A stretch of DNA of 64,000 bases, from positions 124,001 to 188,000 of the forward strand of contig CAWJKU010000001.1 of NCBI GenBank assembly GCA_963843535.1. The letters run 5' to 3'. Origin of the DNA: CAVUNY01 sp963843535 (lineage in GTDB: Bacteria; Chloroflexota; Anaerolineae; Anaerolineales; Anaerolineaceae). Positions 17,647-26,690 of this stretch are shown here, one piece after another (the first letter of the stretch is position 1; the number at the start of each line of letters is the position of its first letter). The notes beneath the pieces were generated by a model. It was given only the letters and a program-made list of their open reading frames with translations. It searched no databases and was not told where the DNA came from. Position numbers and translations under genes: made by a program.

Positions 17647-17728
17647 TCGTTGATCTCAGCGGCGGCAATCCCGGCTTCGCCTGCCTTGCTAATGTTCGGC
17701 GGTTTTTGCTTGCGACGCCTTAGGGCCA

Positions 17729-20251
17729 TTATGAAAAGCTTAAACGCATCATCTGGTCGCCGTGCCCTATATCCATTGTCTCAGCTGGGAAGGCCGCATC
17801 AACAAATGGACCTTCAAAACGCTTTGGAAAGCTCAGCGGGATTGTTTCACCGTTGCGCTGCAGCGGGCCGCTCCAATCAAAATGGAGCGCATCACCGCGT
17901 ATGGTTTGCCATTCGACCACCACCCCATCCACATTTACCGGTTTTGCCAGCACATTGCTGTAAAAATCTACGAAATCCCCGTCTGTGGTGCGCCGGCCCA
18001 TCTGCACGACCCAGGCTGTCTGCGGACCGGGGGCGACCAGCTCGAAGTAGGCATCGTCGCCGTTCTCGACCAGGCGCAAGCCGCTGGATGCGTAAATTGC
18101 CAGGTAACCATCGTTTTTCCGCGCGAAGGCCCAGCCGTTTTCGATACGAGACTCATCGAACGCGAAAGTTGGGAAATAGGCGTGCGTGTACCCCAGTGCA
18201 TCGAAAACGGGCAGCTGGTACAGGCAAATCAGGCTGTCCTGCCACTGTGCGACGCGCGGCAGGGCACCGCTGCCGCACCACTTTCCAGCCTGGCGCTGAT
18301 CAGATTGGCTGACAGCCGTGGGGTGACTGGTGAATACTACGGCTTCTGGGCTGAGGGTGGCCTGCCATGGATTCACGCGCCCGCCCCATTCACCGGCCTG
18401 GTAGTCTTGCAGGGATGCCAGCATGAAATCGGCGGTTTTGTAAGCGGCCTGGTTCGCCTCCCAATTTTCAGCGGGACGCGCGCTGTGTTCAAGCGTCCAG
18501 GCTCCTTCTGGTTTTTCGAGGGCGATCGAACGTACCAGCTCCGGCAGGCTGTATTCAGTGGTGATTGCCAGGGAGAGTGCGCCCACCAGCTGCTTATTGT
18601 AGCAGCCTGCGCCAAACAAAAGCCGGTTGAGCGCGGCAGCGGAGGTCAATCTGCCTGTCTTGAGCTGGCCCGGGATGGCATTCAAGTGGGGGGTGCCGAG
18701 CATGCCCTGGAAAGAATATTGCGCCAGGGTAAAGGCAGTCTGGTCCAGCAAAACGGCCGCCAATTCGGCGATCGTCTCGTCTTTTGACAGATCTACCAGG
18801 TGGACCAGGGCGCTCACGCGTTCATCCAGTTGAGCGCTGCCATCCCGCCAACCGAGTTTTCCGACCTGCTGCAGCAAGGCCAACAACGTTTCCTCGCCCT
18901 GTTTGCGCTCTTTGGCTCCAGTGCGGCCCGAAACGGCGAAATGTTCCCGGGCATATTTTTGTCCGGCCAATACCTGGCAGGCAGCCAGCAGTATGCGGTC
19001 GGTTTCACCCAAATCGAGAGGACGGTAAACTTTTTCTGGGCTGTATGGGAAACCAACGACCGCCGCGTTAATTTCTGGCAGCAGGTCTACCGGGAATTTC
19101 TTTTCACCCGCCAGGCGCGTCACCATGCTGATTAATCCAAGCAGGTCCACCAGGCAGCCGGTGCTGCGCTGCTGCACGCGTTTAACCGCTTTTTGAATTT
19201 CTCCTTTATCGATATTTTCCCACCAGCCCAGCAGCATTTTGGTGATCTCGCCAAAGATTCCACCTGCCCGAGCGCCTTCTTGCATAAGACGGACCAGGCG
19301 GTTTTCATAACTAAGGTCTGCTTCGAGGTAAGCTTTTATGGGCGCATTCTGGAATGGAATTACCCGTTCGGCGTGAAACTTCTCGTTGTAAAAGATCTCA
19401 GGTTCTGGCATGATGCGGGCTTCCATCGAGCCGATGGGGAGCTGGTAGCTGCCGATACTGTTGATTGTCGCCCCCGGCTCGATTTTGGTGAAGGTTTCGG
19501 CGCGGATGCCGCCATCCACATCCTGCAAGCGGACCACGCACTTCGTGTTGCCCACCACCTTGTTGGCACAGTAAAGAGAAATCTGGTCATCTTCTGTGTA
19601 CACTGCCCGGCTCAGATTGGCAATTTCATAAATGGCTTCGATGGCTTTACGCTGTTCAGTATGTTCGTTTTGCACGGGAATACGGATGGAGGCCGATTCC
19701 AGCCCGGGTCCGCTCAAGTTCACCGCGTTGGAGAGCAGCGCATCTCCCAGGGCGGCTTCTTCCGCCTGGAGATACAGATGATTGGCGCCGCGTTTCAAGC
19801 GGAGTGTAAAAGAATGGTGAGTATGGCCCTGGTAGTCGAGAGGCTGGATCTCCGCGGCGCGGTACGCCAGGTCGCCGTTGCACCAAAAGGCCGCCGAGCC
19901 CGAAGCGGCGAAATTGACAGTCACGGTCGCTGCCCCAGGCATGACCAGTTGAATATATGCCCAACGTTCCAAAATCTGCCAGGTGGGGGCATGGGTGGTT
20001 ATCTCCAGCAGATGGTCCGCTTTGCAGTGCGCAACCAGCCAGAACCCGGAACCTGTTGGTTCCAGCTCAACCGGCGGATCTGTATGCGGCAGCACATCTC
20101 GGGCTGATTCTGCCAGCACGCGGCGGCGAAATGCCGCGGCGTTTTCACTGCCCTGGATTTTCACCTTTAATTCTTTTCGGGTGAGATCCGCCGCCAGCCA
20201 ATGATCGATAAAACCGTCGGTAAGTGGGTATTCGAGAAAGAATTTCTTCAT
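17729..20251 (-). CDS. Large unrecognised protein, possible carbohydrate-active enzyme
   Basis: I do not recognise this 840-residue protein. The start is placed at ATG 20251 (MKKFFLEYPLTDGFIDHW, preceded by CCAGGATG); the open frame extends 41 residues further upstream without support. Residues about 90-330 look beta-rich with a sugar-binding-module flavour (SAAFWCNGDLAYRA, LRLKRGANHLYLQ). Residues 330-650 are helical and could form an alpha/alpha toroid. The last 190 are beta-rich (YLAIYASSGLRL, FELVAPGPQTAW). Such toroid-plus-sandwich layouts occur in heparinase/alginate-lyase-like proteins, but no catalytic motif was recognised. There is no signal peptide. Confidence 0.6.
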   Translation of the reverse strand: MKKFFLEYPLTDGFIDHWLAADLTRKELKVKIQGSENAAAFRRRVLAESARDVLPHTDPPVELEPTGSGFWLVAHCKADHLLEITTHAPTWQILERWAYIQLVMPGAATVTVNFAASGSAAFWCNGDLAYRAAEIQPLDYQGHTHHSFTLRLKRGANHLYLQAEEAALGDALLSNAVNLSGPGLESASIRIPVQNEHTEQRKAIEAIYEIANLSRAVYTEDDQISLYCANKVVGNTKCVVRLQDVDGGIRAETFTKIEPGATINSIGSYQLPIGSMEARIMPEPEIFYNEKFHAERVIPFQNAPIKAYLEADLSYENRLVRLMQEGARAGGIFGEITKMLLGWWENIDKGEIQKAVKRVQQRSTGCLVDLLGLISMVTRLAGEKKFPVDLLPEINAAVVGFPYSPEKVYRPLDLGETDRILLAACQVLAGQKYAREHFAVSGRTGAKERKQGEETLLALLQQVGKLGWRDGSAQLDERVSALVHLVDLSKDETIAELAAVLLDQTAFTLAQYSFQGMLGTPHLNAIPGQLKTGRLTSAAALNRLLFGAGCYNKQLVGALSLAITTEYSLPELVRSIALEKPEGAWTLEHSARPAENWEANQAAYKTADFMLASLQDYQAGEWGGRVNPWQATLSPEAVVFTSHPTAVSQSDQRQAGKWCGSGALPRVAQWQDSLICLYQLPVFDALGYTHAYFPTFAFDESRIENGWAFARKNDGYLAIYASSGLRLVENGDDAYFELVAPGPQTAWVVQMGRRTTDGDFVDFYSNVLAKPVNVDGVVVEWQTIRGDALHFDWSGPLQRNGETIPLSFPKRFEGPFVDAAFPAETMDIGHGDQMMRLSFS

Positions 20252-20388
20252 GATACATCCTGGAGAAAAATTTAGATTGTGGAGCAACGCAGCTACAGCG
20301 GCATATTGATCGCGCCGTAAGGCCAGATATGATTTTACCAGCACACTGCGAATATTGGCCTGGAGATCTATCATTTGGAAGAAAAAAA

Positions 20389-20421
20389 CTTCTCCATCTC
20401 CTTTTCGCAGAGGTGGAGAAG
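20389..20421 (-). terminator. Intrinsic terminator after the TIM-barrel isomerase
   Basis: Arms 20389-20400 and 20410-20421 (CTTCTCCATCTC, one G-U pair). On the minus strand the stem is followed by TTTTTTT, downstream of the gene ending at 20448. Confidence 0.75.
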
Positions 20422-20447
20422 AAAAAGGAAGAAATCAATGCAGCCTG

Positions 20448-21179
20448 TTAGAGTGTTTTTAAATAATCGAGGCTTTGTTTCAGGTCTGCCAGGATATCTC
20501 CTGCGCAGCGGTCAAATTCGACGATGGGCACTTCCAAATATTGGGCGGCCTTGATCAGCGACGGGAAGTCCATCGCGCCGGTGCCGAGAGCCGTCATCGG
20601 CGCTTCGTGGTTAGCAGGGCCATCTTTGAGGTGCAGCAGTTTTGCGCGGGCGCCCAACTCCACCACCACTGCCGCCGGATCCAACCCGCCAGTTTTCACC
20701 CAGTAGGTATCCAGCTCAAACAGCACCTGCGGGTCGAGCTCGGCGTTCATCACCTGGTAAACTCGCTTTCCACCCACATCATTCATCTCTCGCCAGTGAT
20801 TGTGGAAGCCGAAAGCCAGGCCGTGTTTCCGGCAGGCGGCAGAGGCCATATTGAGCTGTTCACAGAAGCGTTTCGTGGCGTCGATGCTGGCGATTTCTTC
20901 CGGTTTTACCCCGGGGACGATATATACCGGGCTGCCTACCCCCAACACGGCATCGATCAGCTCGTTTTGCCGGTCACCCAGGGGCATGCCGGAATGAGAT
21001 GCAACCACCTTCAGGCCCAATTCTTTGAACAATTGAGCCGCAGCCTGGGGAGTGGTGCCGGGAAAACCGGCGGTTTCCACGCCCTGGTAGCCCATGGCAG
21101 CGATTTTCCGCACGGTGCCCGCGAAATCGACATTTGCAAGGTCGCGGACGGAATACAGTTGAACGGAGATATTCTTCAT
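20448..21179 (-). CDS. Sugar phosphate isomerase/epimerase (xylose isomerase-like TIM barrel)
   Basis: A 243-residue protein of the AP-endonuclease-2/xylose-isomerase-like TIM-barrel family. It starts at ATG 21179 with GAGGA 4 bases before; a TTG one codon upstream is less likely. Metal-site segments typical of the family are visible: GFHNHWRE (His and Glu), FELDTYWV (Glu and Asp), LLHLKDG (His) and VEFDR (Glu). Members isomerise or epimerise sugars, sugar acids or inosose; the substrate cannot be assigned. An intrinsic terminator follows directly. Confidence 0.85.
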   Translation of the reverse strand: MKNISVQLYSVRDLANVDFAGTVRKIAAMGYQGVETAGFPGTTPQAAAQLFKELGLKVVASHSGMPLGDRQNELIDAVLGVGSPVYIVPGVKPEEIASIDATKRFCEQLNMASAACRKHGLAFGFHNHWREMNDVGGKRVYQVMNAELDPQVLFELDTYWVKTGGLDPAAVVVELGARAKLLHLKDGPANHEAPMTALGTGAMDFPSLIKAAQYLEVPIVEFDRCAGDILADLKQSLDYLKTL

Positions 21180-21221
21180 CAAGTCCTCATTGATCAGGGT
21201 ATTTTCGAAGGCGTTATGCCG

Positions 21222-21731
21222 CTACCATTCCCCGGCATATCTCACAGCGTGAGGTAGGGATACCTGGGCGGCGAATGCATAACGCAGCTCGTTGATCTGG
21301 CGAATGTGCAGCAGGTCGTGGGCAGCCCAGGATACCAGCAGGTCTCCTGCGGTGAGTTTGCCTTCTGGCCATTCGTAGGCAGCATTCCAATCCTGACCAT
21401 CCAGGCTTTTGAGCCAGGATAGCGAATCCACGCGTTCGCGCAGGAAATTTTCCAGCGAAGTCTCGAAATCGCGTTCCTGGTAACGCCGCTCAGTTACCCA
21501 TGTCTGCGGATCAATATTCGAAAAGGGGAGGATAGGCACTTGCAGCACGCCGCGCAAATGAGCCCGGAAATCTTCACGCTCCTCGTCATAAAGGTGGTTG
21601 ATGACTTCCAATAACGACCACGAATTGGCGTCCGGTTTCCACTGCGCCTGTTCGCCGCTGGTATTCTGGGTCATGGCGTGGATAGCGTTGGCACTGTTGG
21701 TTAACTGTTGGACGTAAAACTGGATATTCAT
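21222..21731 (-). CDS. DinB family protein
   Basis: A 169-residue DinB/YfiT-like four-helix protein, start at ATG 21731 with AGGAGG directly before. The metal-site pattern is present: His in LLEVINHLYDEEREDF and the C-terminal HDLLHIRQINELR. These proteins are thiol S-transferase-like or metal-dependent hydrolases, often stress-linked; the exact reaction is unknown. It is divergent from the membrane protein/two-component genes at 22139. Confidence 0.85.
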   Translation of the reverse strand: MNIQFYVQQLTNSANAIHAMTQNTSGEQAQWKPDANSWSLLEVINHLYDEEREDFRAHLRGVLQVPILPFSNIDPQTWVTERRYQERDFETSLENFLRERVDSLSWLKSLDGQDWNAAYEWPEGKLTAGDLLVSWAAHDLLHIRQINELRYAFAAQVSLPHAVRYAGEW

Positions 21732-21897
21732 AAACCTCCTGTAATATCGCTAATGATTGCGAAAAGCCGGGCTGCTTGAGATGCTGCAAGCCGTGCGACC
21801 GGGCAGATAAATCCGCCATCCGGGACGGCAAACAGGCGCATTCGCGCGCCGTTTCCGTCAGATGGCGTATGAGGGCGGATTTCCTCAAATCACTATG

Positions 21898-21903
21898 ATT
21901 ATA
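21898..21903 (-). promoter_or_regulatory. Extended -10 promoter for the DinB gene
   Basis: The minus strand reads TGCTATAAT, a perfect -10 with extended TGn. No good -35 is found. The leader to ATG 21731 would be about 160 bases. The rest of the 407-bp intergenic region (21732-22138) holds a near-palindrome CCGGTTT-C-AAACCGG at 21953-21967 and nothing else recognised. Confidence 0.45.
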
Positions 21904-22138
21904 GCATCCTCGCCAAAGTCGTCTGTAATCAATTCCGATGAATACAGGGAACCCGGTTTCAAACCGGCGCACTTTTACAAGATTTGCATGAGATCTCCCG
22001 TTCTTCCCCATAATCCCTCCACAATTGGCTGGCATACTGGGATCAATCAGATCATTTCTGCTAAGTACTGGTTACTACAGGTAGGCAGACCAAGAAGTTC
22101 TGAAAACAATATCCATTGTATCGATGAAGGAGGTATGT

Positions 22139-22597
22139 ATGTTTCGCGGAGGTTGGTTCGTATTTCGATTGATTGGCACGCTCTTGCTGGTCGGGTTCCT
22201 GATCGCAGGAGGGGTGATGCTTTACAATTCCGGTCAGGCACAGGGTTATGCCATGGGCCTGGCGGCAGGCGGGCAGGAGCAAGCCGCTCCCCTACCGTCC
22301 AACGGCCCTGCGCCTTACTATGGTTTTGCGCCGTATTACGGCTGGGGCCACCCATTTTTCTCCCCCTTTCCACCCATCATCGGCTTTTTTGTCGTAATTG
22401 GGTTGATTTTCCTGTTTTTTGGGATGATTGGCAGCATCTTCCGGCACCGCACCTGGTCGCATAATGGTCCCTGGGCAGGCGGGCCACGGCACGGCACTCC
22501 ATGGGGCCCGCCCCCCTGGGCCGGGCAGCCTCAACCACAAGCACCGGGTGAACCTGCACCAGCTCCAGGCCAGCCGCCCAGCGACCCGGCGAAATAA
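22139..22597 (+). CDS. Small two-TM membrane protein, Pro/Gly-rich tail
   Basis: A 152-residue protein starting at ATG 22139 (MFRGGWFVFRLIG), with GGAGG 5 bases before. One hydrophobic helix is at about residues 8-27 and a second at about 77-100 (IIGFFVVIGLIFLFFGMIGSI). They are separated by a Tyr/Pro/Gly-rich loop (PAPYYGFAPYYGWGHPFFSP) and followed by a His/Pro/Gln-rich cytoplasmic tail. It resembles small membrane proteins that precede two-component systems in Chloroflexota; it may sense envelope state, but there is no direct evidence. It is followed by a hairpin, then the response regulator. Confidence 0.65.
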   Translation: MFRGGWFVFRLIGTLLLVGFLIAGGVMLYNSGQAQGYAMGLAAGGQEQAAPLPSNGPAPYYGFAPYYGWGHPFFSPFPPIIGFFVVIGLIFLFFGMIGSIFRHRTWSHNGPWAGGPRHGTPWGPPPWAGQPQPQAPGEPAPAPGQPPSDPAK

Positions 22598-22600
22598 AGT

Positions 22601-22634
22601 AACCGTCCGGCGGATGAGAAATTCGCCGGACAGT
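22601..22634 (+). terminator. Hairpin downstream of the small membrane protein
   Basis: GTCCGGCG (22605-22612) pairs with CGCCGGAC (22624-22631), flanked by AAC/GTT. There is no long T-run, so it is a weak terminator or attenuator before the response-regulator gene. Confidence 0.45.
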
Positions 22635-22667
22635 TATTCCTGTCACAGTTTAGGTTAAACTATAGCT

Positions 22668-23354
22668 ATGCAAGAATTGATATTAGTGGTTGACGACGAG
22701 CCAAAAATTGTCAAGCTGACCCGCGATTTCCTTGAGAAAGACGGCTTTACGGTAATCAGTGCCGCGGACGGGGCGACTGCACTGCAAATGGCTCGCCGGG
22801 AGAAGCCGGACCTGGTGGTGCTCGACCTGATGCTGACCGGCATGGACGGGTGGGAAGTCTGCCGGGCGCTGCGCCGCGAAAGCGACCTGCCGGTGATCAT
22901 GCTCACCGCGCGCTCCGAGGAAAGCGACCAGGTGGTGGGTCTGGAGCTGGGCGCAGACGATTACATCACCAAGCCGTTCTCCCCGCGCACCCTGGTAGCA
23001 CGGGTGCGGGCGTTGCTGCGCCGCACCCAGGGAAGCATGAAACCGCCAGCGATGATCCGTGCCGGGGGGTTGGAGATCGATCTGGAAGGGCACCGCGTCC
23101 AACTGGACGGTGCCGAGCTTCACCTGACCCCCAACGAATTTAAACTCCTGGTTGTGCTGGCCCGCCACCCAGGCCAACTTTTCAACCGCGAACAGCTGGT
23201 TGACCACCTGCACGGCGCTTCTTTCAACAGCTTCGATCGCAGCATTGACTCGCATATCAAGAACCTGCGCCGTAAACTGGAAGCCGATCCACCCAATCCG
23301 CGTTTTATTGAGACGGTCTACGGCGTAGGCTATCGGTTTATCGAAAGGGATTGA
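22668..23354 (+). CDS. OmpR/PhoB-family response regulator
   Basis: A 228-residue two-component regulator. The receiver domain (residues 1-118) has the acidic pair DD (9-10), phospho-acceptor Asp53 (VVLDLML), switch Thr in MLTARSE and Lys in ITKPFSP. The C-terminal winged-helix DNA-binding domain (about 130-226) has the transactivation-loop and recognition-helix segment FNSFDRSIDSHIKNLRRKL and ends GVGYRFIERD. It is cognate to the histidine kinase that starts 3 bases downstream. A short palindrome AGTTTA-ggt-TAAACT (22647-22661) lies just before the start and could be an autoregulatory site. Confidence 0.95.
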   Translation: MQELILVVDDEPKIVKLTRDFLEKDGFTVISAADGATALQMARREKPDLVVLDLMLTGMDGWEVCRALRRESDLPVIMLTARSEESDQVVGLELGADDYITKPFSPRTLVARVRALLRRTQGSMKPPAMIRAGGLEIDLEGHRVQLDGAELHLTPNEFKLLVVLARHPGQLFNREQLVDHLHGASFNSFDRSIDSHIKNLRRKLEADPPNPRFIETVYGVGYRFIERD

Positions 23355-23357
23355 GCC

Positions 23358-24476
23358 ATGGCGCATCCTTCTCCCTGGGATCAAGGGCCGCCTTCCTGGC
23401 GGCAAGGCCCGCCCCATTGGTGGGCCAGGCGAGGCACGAAGCGCCGCTTCCTTTTCTGGCGCTTTGCGGCCGTTTTTGGCGCGTTCATGGCGGTTTTTAT
23501 TGGTTTTTTTATCCTGTTCCTGGCGCTGGTTTATCAGCCGCTGGCTCGTGCTTTCCCGCAGCCGGGTGTGCTTTTGGGAGTGATCTGCGGGGTGCCTTTA
23601 GGATTTTTTGCTCTGGTAGCCATCATTGGCGGGCTGGCTTTCAGGCGCATCGGCTCACCGGTCGCGGATATCATGGCGGCGGCGGATGCAGTCGCCAATG
23701 GTGATTTGAGCGTACGCGTGCGCGAACAGATCCCGGGCGAATTTGGCCACCTGGCCCGCAGTTTCAACCGTATGACCGTACAGCTGGCCAGTGTGGAGGA
23801 ACAGCGCCGGGCGCTGACCGCGGATGTTGCCCACGAACTGCGCACCCCTTTGCATATCATTCAAGGCAACCTTGAGGGCTTGCTGGAGGGAGTTTATCAA
23901 CCCACCCCGGAGATGATTAATTCGACCCTGGATGAAACTCGCCTGCTGGCGCGCCTGGTCGATGATTTGCAGACGCTTTCACTGGCCGAGTCGGGTCAGC
24001 TGCCCTTGCACCGCGAGCCACTGCAGGCGATTGACCTATTGGAGGATACTGCTGCCAGTTTTGCCGGTCCGGCTGCGGCGTCGGGGGTTGAACTGGTGGT
24101 GCAGAAGGATGGCTCGCCTGTTGAAATAACTTTCTCCGCTGATCCTGACCGGATGGAACAGGTGCTTTATAACCTGGTGGCGAATGCCCTGCGCTACACG
24201 CCCGCCGGGGGAAAAATCATTTTGAGCGCCGCTCGCACGGAACAGGGGATGCGCCTGACCGTGCAAGATACCGGGGCAGGGATCCCGGCCGAGGACCTGC
24301 CCTTTATCTTCGACCGCTTTTGGAAAGGGGATCGAACCCGCGTGCGGCAGCCGGGAGCGGGGAGCGGGTTGGGATTGGCCATTGCCCGCCAGTTGGTGCG
24401 GGCGCATGGGGGGGAGATCAGCGTGGAGAGCCAGACCGGGCAGGGCACAACCTTTATGATCGATCTGCTGTATTGA
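23358..24476 (+). CDS. HAMP-domain sensor histidine kinase
   Basis: A 372-residue membrane kinase partnered with the regulator just upstream. Two transmembrane helices (about residues 35-62 and 75-97) are joined by only a very short external loop, so it probably senses within or near the membrane. A HAMP domain follows (about 95-150). The H-box is ADVAHELRTPLH with phospho-His159. N (NLVANALRYTP), G1 (DTGAGI), F and G2 (GSGLGLAIARQL) boxes complete the ATPase domain. The cytoplasmic N-terminus is rich in Pro, Gln and Trp. This is a BaeS/ArlS-type layout; the stimulus is unknown. Confidence 0.94.
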   Translation: MAHPSPWDQGPPSWRQGPPHWWARRGTKRRFLFWRFAAVFGAFMAVFIGFFILFLALVYQPLARAFPQPGVLLGVICGVPLGFFALVAIIGGLAFRRIGSPVADIMAAADAVANGDLSVRVREQIPGEFGHLARSFNRMTVQLASVEEQRRALTADVAHELRTPLHIIQGNLEGLLEGVYQPTPEMINSTLDETRLLARLVDDLQTLSLAESGQLPLHREPLQAIDLLEDTAASFAGPAAASGVELVVQKDGSPVEITFSADPDRMEQVLYNLVANALRYTPAGGKIILSAARTEQGMRLTVQDTGAGIPAEDLPFIFDRFWKGDRTRVRQPGAGSGLGLAIARQLVRAHGGEISVESQTGQGTTFMIDLLY

Positions 24477-24520
24477 CTTTCCAGGAAGTTTCTGGGATAA
24501 TATTTGTGCACACGTGTGCA
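24473..24520 (+). promoter_or_regulatory. Sigma70 promoter and LacI-type operator for the inositol operon
   Basis: -35 TTGACT (24473-24478), 17-base spacer, -10 GATAAT (24496-24501). The predicted start near 24508 falls inside a perfect 14-bp palindrome TGCACACGTGTGCA (24507-24520), a classic LacI-family operator position for autorepression. ATG of the repressor is at 24526 with no Shine-Dalgarno, so the leader is only about 18 bases. Confidence 0.75.
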
Positions 24521-24525
24521 TAAAT

Positions 24526-25563
24526 ATGAAATCAAATCCCATCACGATCAAAGATCTGGCCCGGATCGCCGGGGTTTCGCATACCACCGTATCGCGCGCC
24601 CTGCGCAACCACCCCGCCATCGCCCCGGAGACGGTCGAGCGCATCCGCGCCCTGGCTGCCGAACAGGGCTACCGGGTCAGCGCGGCTGCCCGCAGCCTCA
24701 AAACCAGCCGTTCGCAAGCTATCGGGATTATCCTCAGCTATATAGACGATCCTTACTTTTCGCGCGTGCTGGAAGGCGTGGAAGACACCGTGCAGCCGGA
24801 GGGCTACGGCCTGTTTGTCGCGGCCTCGCACCACGATGTAGCCCGCGAACAGGCCGCGGTCAGTGCGATGATGGAGCACCGCGTGGACGGCGTTATCCTG
24901 TGCACGCCGCCGTTCCGCGTCGAGCACAGCCGCCAGATGGAAGGCAGCGGCCTGCCCCTGGCAGTGGTCAACAACCAGGGTGTAGATCATTACGATTACT
25001 CGGTCGATCACGACGATGAACAGGGGGCGCGCCAGGTGGTGCGCTATCTGATCGAGCAGGGCCACCGCCGGCTGGCGTACCTGGGCAATGCCTTGAGCGG
25101 CCTGACCAACCACAACCGGCTGTCCGGTTTCAAGGACGAAATGGAATCGGCCGGGCTGGCAGCCTGTCCGGATATGATCTTTCACGGGCCGGACGGCCGC
25201 CCGGAAGGGGGGTATGCCGGTGCGCGCTACTTCTTAGGCCTGGCGGAACGCCCATCGGCGATCGTGTGTTTCAACGATATGATGGCGATTGGCCTGATCC
25301 ACGGTTTACGGGAGGCAGGCCTGCGCATCCCGCAGGATATTTCGGTCACCGGATTTGACGATATTGACCTGGCAGCCTATCTGACGCCCCCGTTAACCAC
25401 CTACAGCCAGCCGCGCTACGAATTGGGCGCAGAAGCCGCACGGCTGATGCTGCGTTTGCTGAGCGTAAAATCCGGCGAAACGCTGCCCCAACCCGAGCAT
25501 ATCTATCTTCAGGGCCGGCTGGTGGTGCGCGACTCGACCAGCCGGGCAGCCGAATTAAATTAG
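24526..25563 (+). CDS. LacI-family transcriptional regulator of the inositol operon
   Basis: A 345-residue repressor. The N-terminal LacI helix-turn-helix is ITIKDLARIAGVSHTTVSRAL with hinge helix (AARSLKTSRS). A periplasmic-binding-protein-like effector domain (about 60-340) contains GVILCTPP, VVNNQGVD and FNDMMAIGL segments. Its stop is 12 bases before iolB and it is the first gene of the operon, so it most likely represses itself and the catabolic genes through the palindrome at 24507-24520. The effector is probably an inositol-pathway intermediate (inference). Confidence 0.93.
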   Translation: MKSNPITIKDLARIAGVSHTTVSRALRNHPAIAPETVERIRALAAEQGYRVSAAARSLKTSRSQAIGIILSYIDDPYFSRVLEGVEDTVQPEGYGLFVAASHHDVAREQAAVSAMMEHRVDGVILCTPPFRVEHSRQMEGSGLPLAVVNNQGVDHYDYSVDHDDEQGARQVVRYLIEQGHRRLAYLGNALSGLTNHNRLSGFKDEMESAGLAACPDMIFHGPDGRPEGGYAGARYFLGLAERPSAIVCFNDMMAIGLIHGLREAGLRIPQDISVTGFDDIDLAAYLTPPLTTYSQPRYELGAEAARLMLRLLSVKSGETLPQPEHIYLQGRLVVRDSTSRAAELN

Positions 25564-25575
25564 AAGGATGGTGTG

Positions 25576-26454
25576 ATGCCTGGAACAGTGTCTCCGCTAT
25601 TGATCTCTCCCGACCGCTCACAGGATGAATTTATCCGCGTTGATCCACTACGAGCGGGGTGGAACCTGCTGCACTTCGCCGCACGGCGTATCCTGCCGGG
25701 GCACCCCTGGGGATTCGAAACCGGCGAGAACGAGCTGGCCCTGGTCGTGCTGGGTGGGGTGTGCGCGGTGCATTCCAGCCGGGGCCAGTGGTCGCCGGTT
25801 GGGCGCCGCCCGGATGTTTTTCACGGAATGCCCTACAGCCTGTACCTGCCGCGCCGCACGTCATTTGAAGTCGAGGCGCTGGGCGGGATCGTGGAAATCG
25901 GGTCCGGCTGGTGCGCCACCGATCAGGACCATCCTGCTCGCCTGATTTCCCCACGTGATGTGCGCATCGAAATCCGCGGCGGCGGAAATGCTACCCGCCA
26001 GATCAACCACATCCTGCCTCCTGGCTCGCATGTCCACCGCCTGGTGGTATGCGAGGTGTTCACCCCACCCGGCAACTGGAGCTCTTACCCGCCGCATAAA
26101 CACGACCGCCACACGGTCAATGCCCAGGGCGAGCTGGTCGAAGCAGACCTGGAGGAAGTGTATTTTTATAAAATTGACCGGCCGGAAGGCTTCGCTTTCC
26201 AACGGGTGTACACCGGCGACGGGCGCCTGGATGAACTGGTTATGGCGCAGGACAATCACCTGGTGCTGGTGCCAGAAGGATATCATCCGGTGGTCTCCGC
26301 GCATGGGTACACAACCTATTATTTGAATTTTCTGGCGGGATCGGCCCAGGTTCTGACCGCCAGCGATGATCCGCAGTATGCCTGGGTTAAATCGGAATGG
26401 AACGAGCGCGACCCGCGCTTGCCGCTGGTTCACCTCGGTATGGAATTGGAGTAG
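25576..26454 (+). CDS. iolB: 5-deoxy-glucuronate isomerase IolB
   Basis: A 292-residue bicupin isomerase converting 5-deoxy-D-glucuronate to 2-deoxy-5-keto-gluconate in myo-inositol catabolism. The family signature NWSSYPPHKHD (metal His residues) is near residue 170, followed by the Glu-containing LEEVYFYKI and the C-terminal EGYHPVVSAHGYTTYYLNFLAG. The length is close to the known family (about 270-290). The start is ATG 25576 with GGATG upstream; a GTG one codon earlier is possible. It directly follows the LacI repressor and is separated from the transaldolase gene by a repeat element. Confidence 0.95.
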   Translation: MPGTVSPLLISPDRSQDEFIRVDPLRAGWNLLHFAARRILPGHPWGFETGENELALVVLGGVCAVHSSRGQWSPVGRRPDVFHGMPYSLYLPRRTSFEVEALGGIVEIGSGWCATDQDHPARLISPRDVRIEIRGGGNATRQINHILPPGSHVHRLVVCEVFTPPGNWSSYPPHKHDRHTVNAQGELVEADLEEVYFYKIDRPEGFAFQRVYTGDGRLDELVMAQDNHLVLVPEGYHPVVSAHGYTTYYLNFLAGSAQVLTASDDPQYAWVKSEWNERDPRLPLVHLGMELE

Positions 26455-26509
26455 AGTTGGTCAGCATCATTTACTCCCTGAACCATGGGTGTGGTTCAAT
26501 TTTTCGGAT

Positions 26510-26690
26510 CACCCATCCCCCCGCCCCCTTCCCGATGCGGGAAGGGGGAGAAAATCAGAGGTTCGGGGAGATGTTGCGGCGAAACGCCGCAACATCTCCC
26601 CGGTTTCCTCTTTCTCCCCTCCCCCGCGCTTCGCGCCCCCGAAGGGGGGATTGGGGAGGGGCAGGGGGTGGGGCCATCGTTTCCTAAAAA
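26510..26690. repeat. Nested inverted-repeat element in the inositol operon
   Basis: It fills most of the 328-bp gap between iolB and the transaldolase. A perfect 18-bp hairpin (arms 26564-26581 and 26585-26602, loop AAA) is nested in further complementary C-rich/G-rich blocks (CCCCCTTCCCGATGCGGGAAG and CCTCTTTCTCCCCTCCCC), ending GGGGAGGGGCAGGGGGTGGG. It is the inverted counterpart of the element at 8062-8215. It could attenuate or stabilise the operon mRNA. Confidence 0.6.

Noticed and set aside
21953..21967. Possible tRNA T-arm (GGTTTCAAACC)
   Set aside because: No anticodon or acceptor stem can be folded around it; it is only a short near-palindrome.
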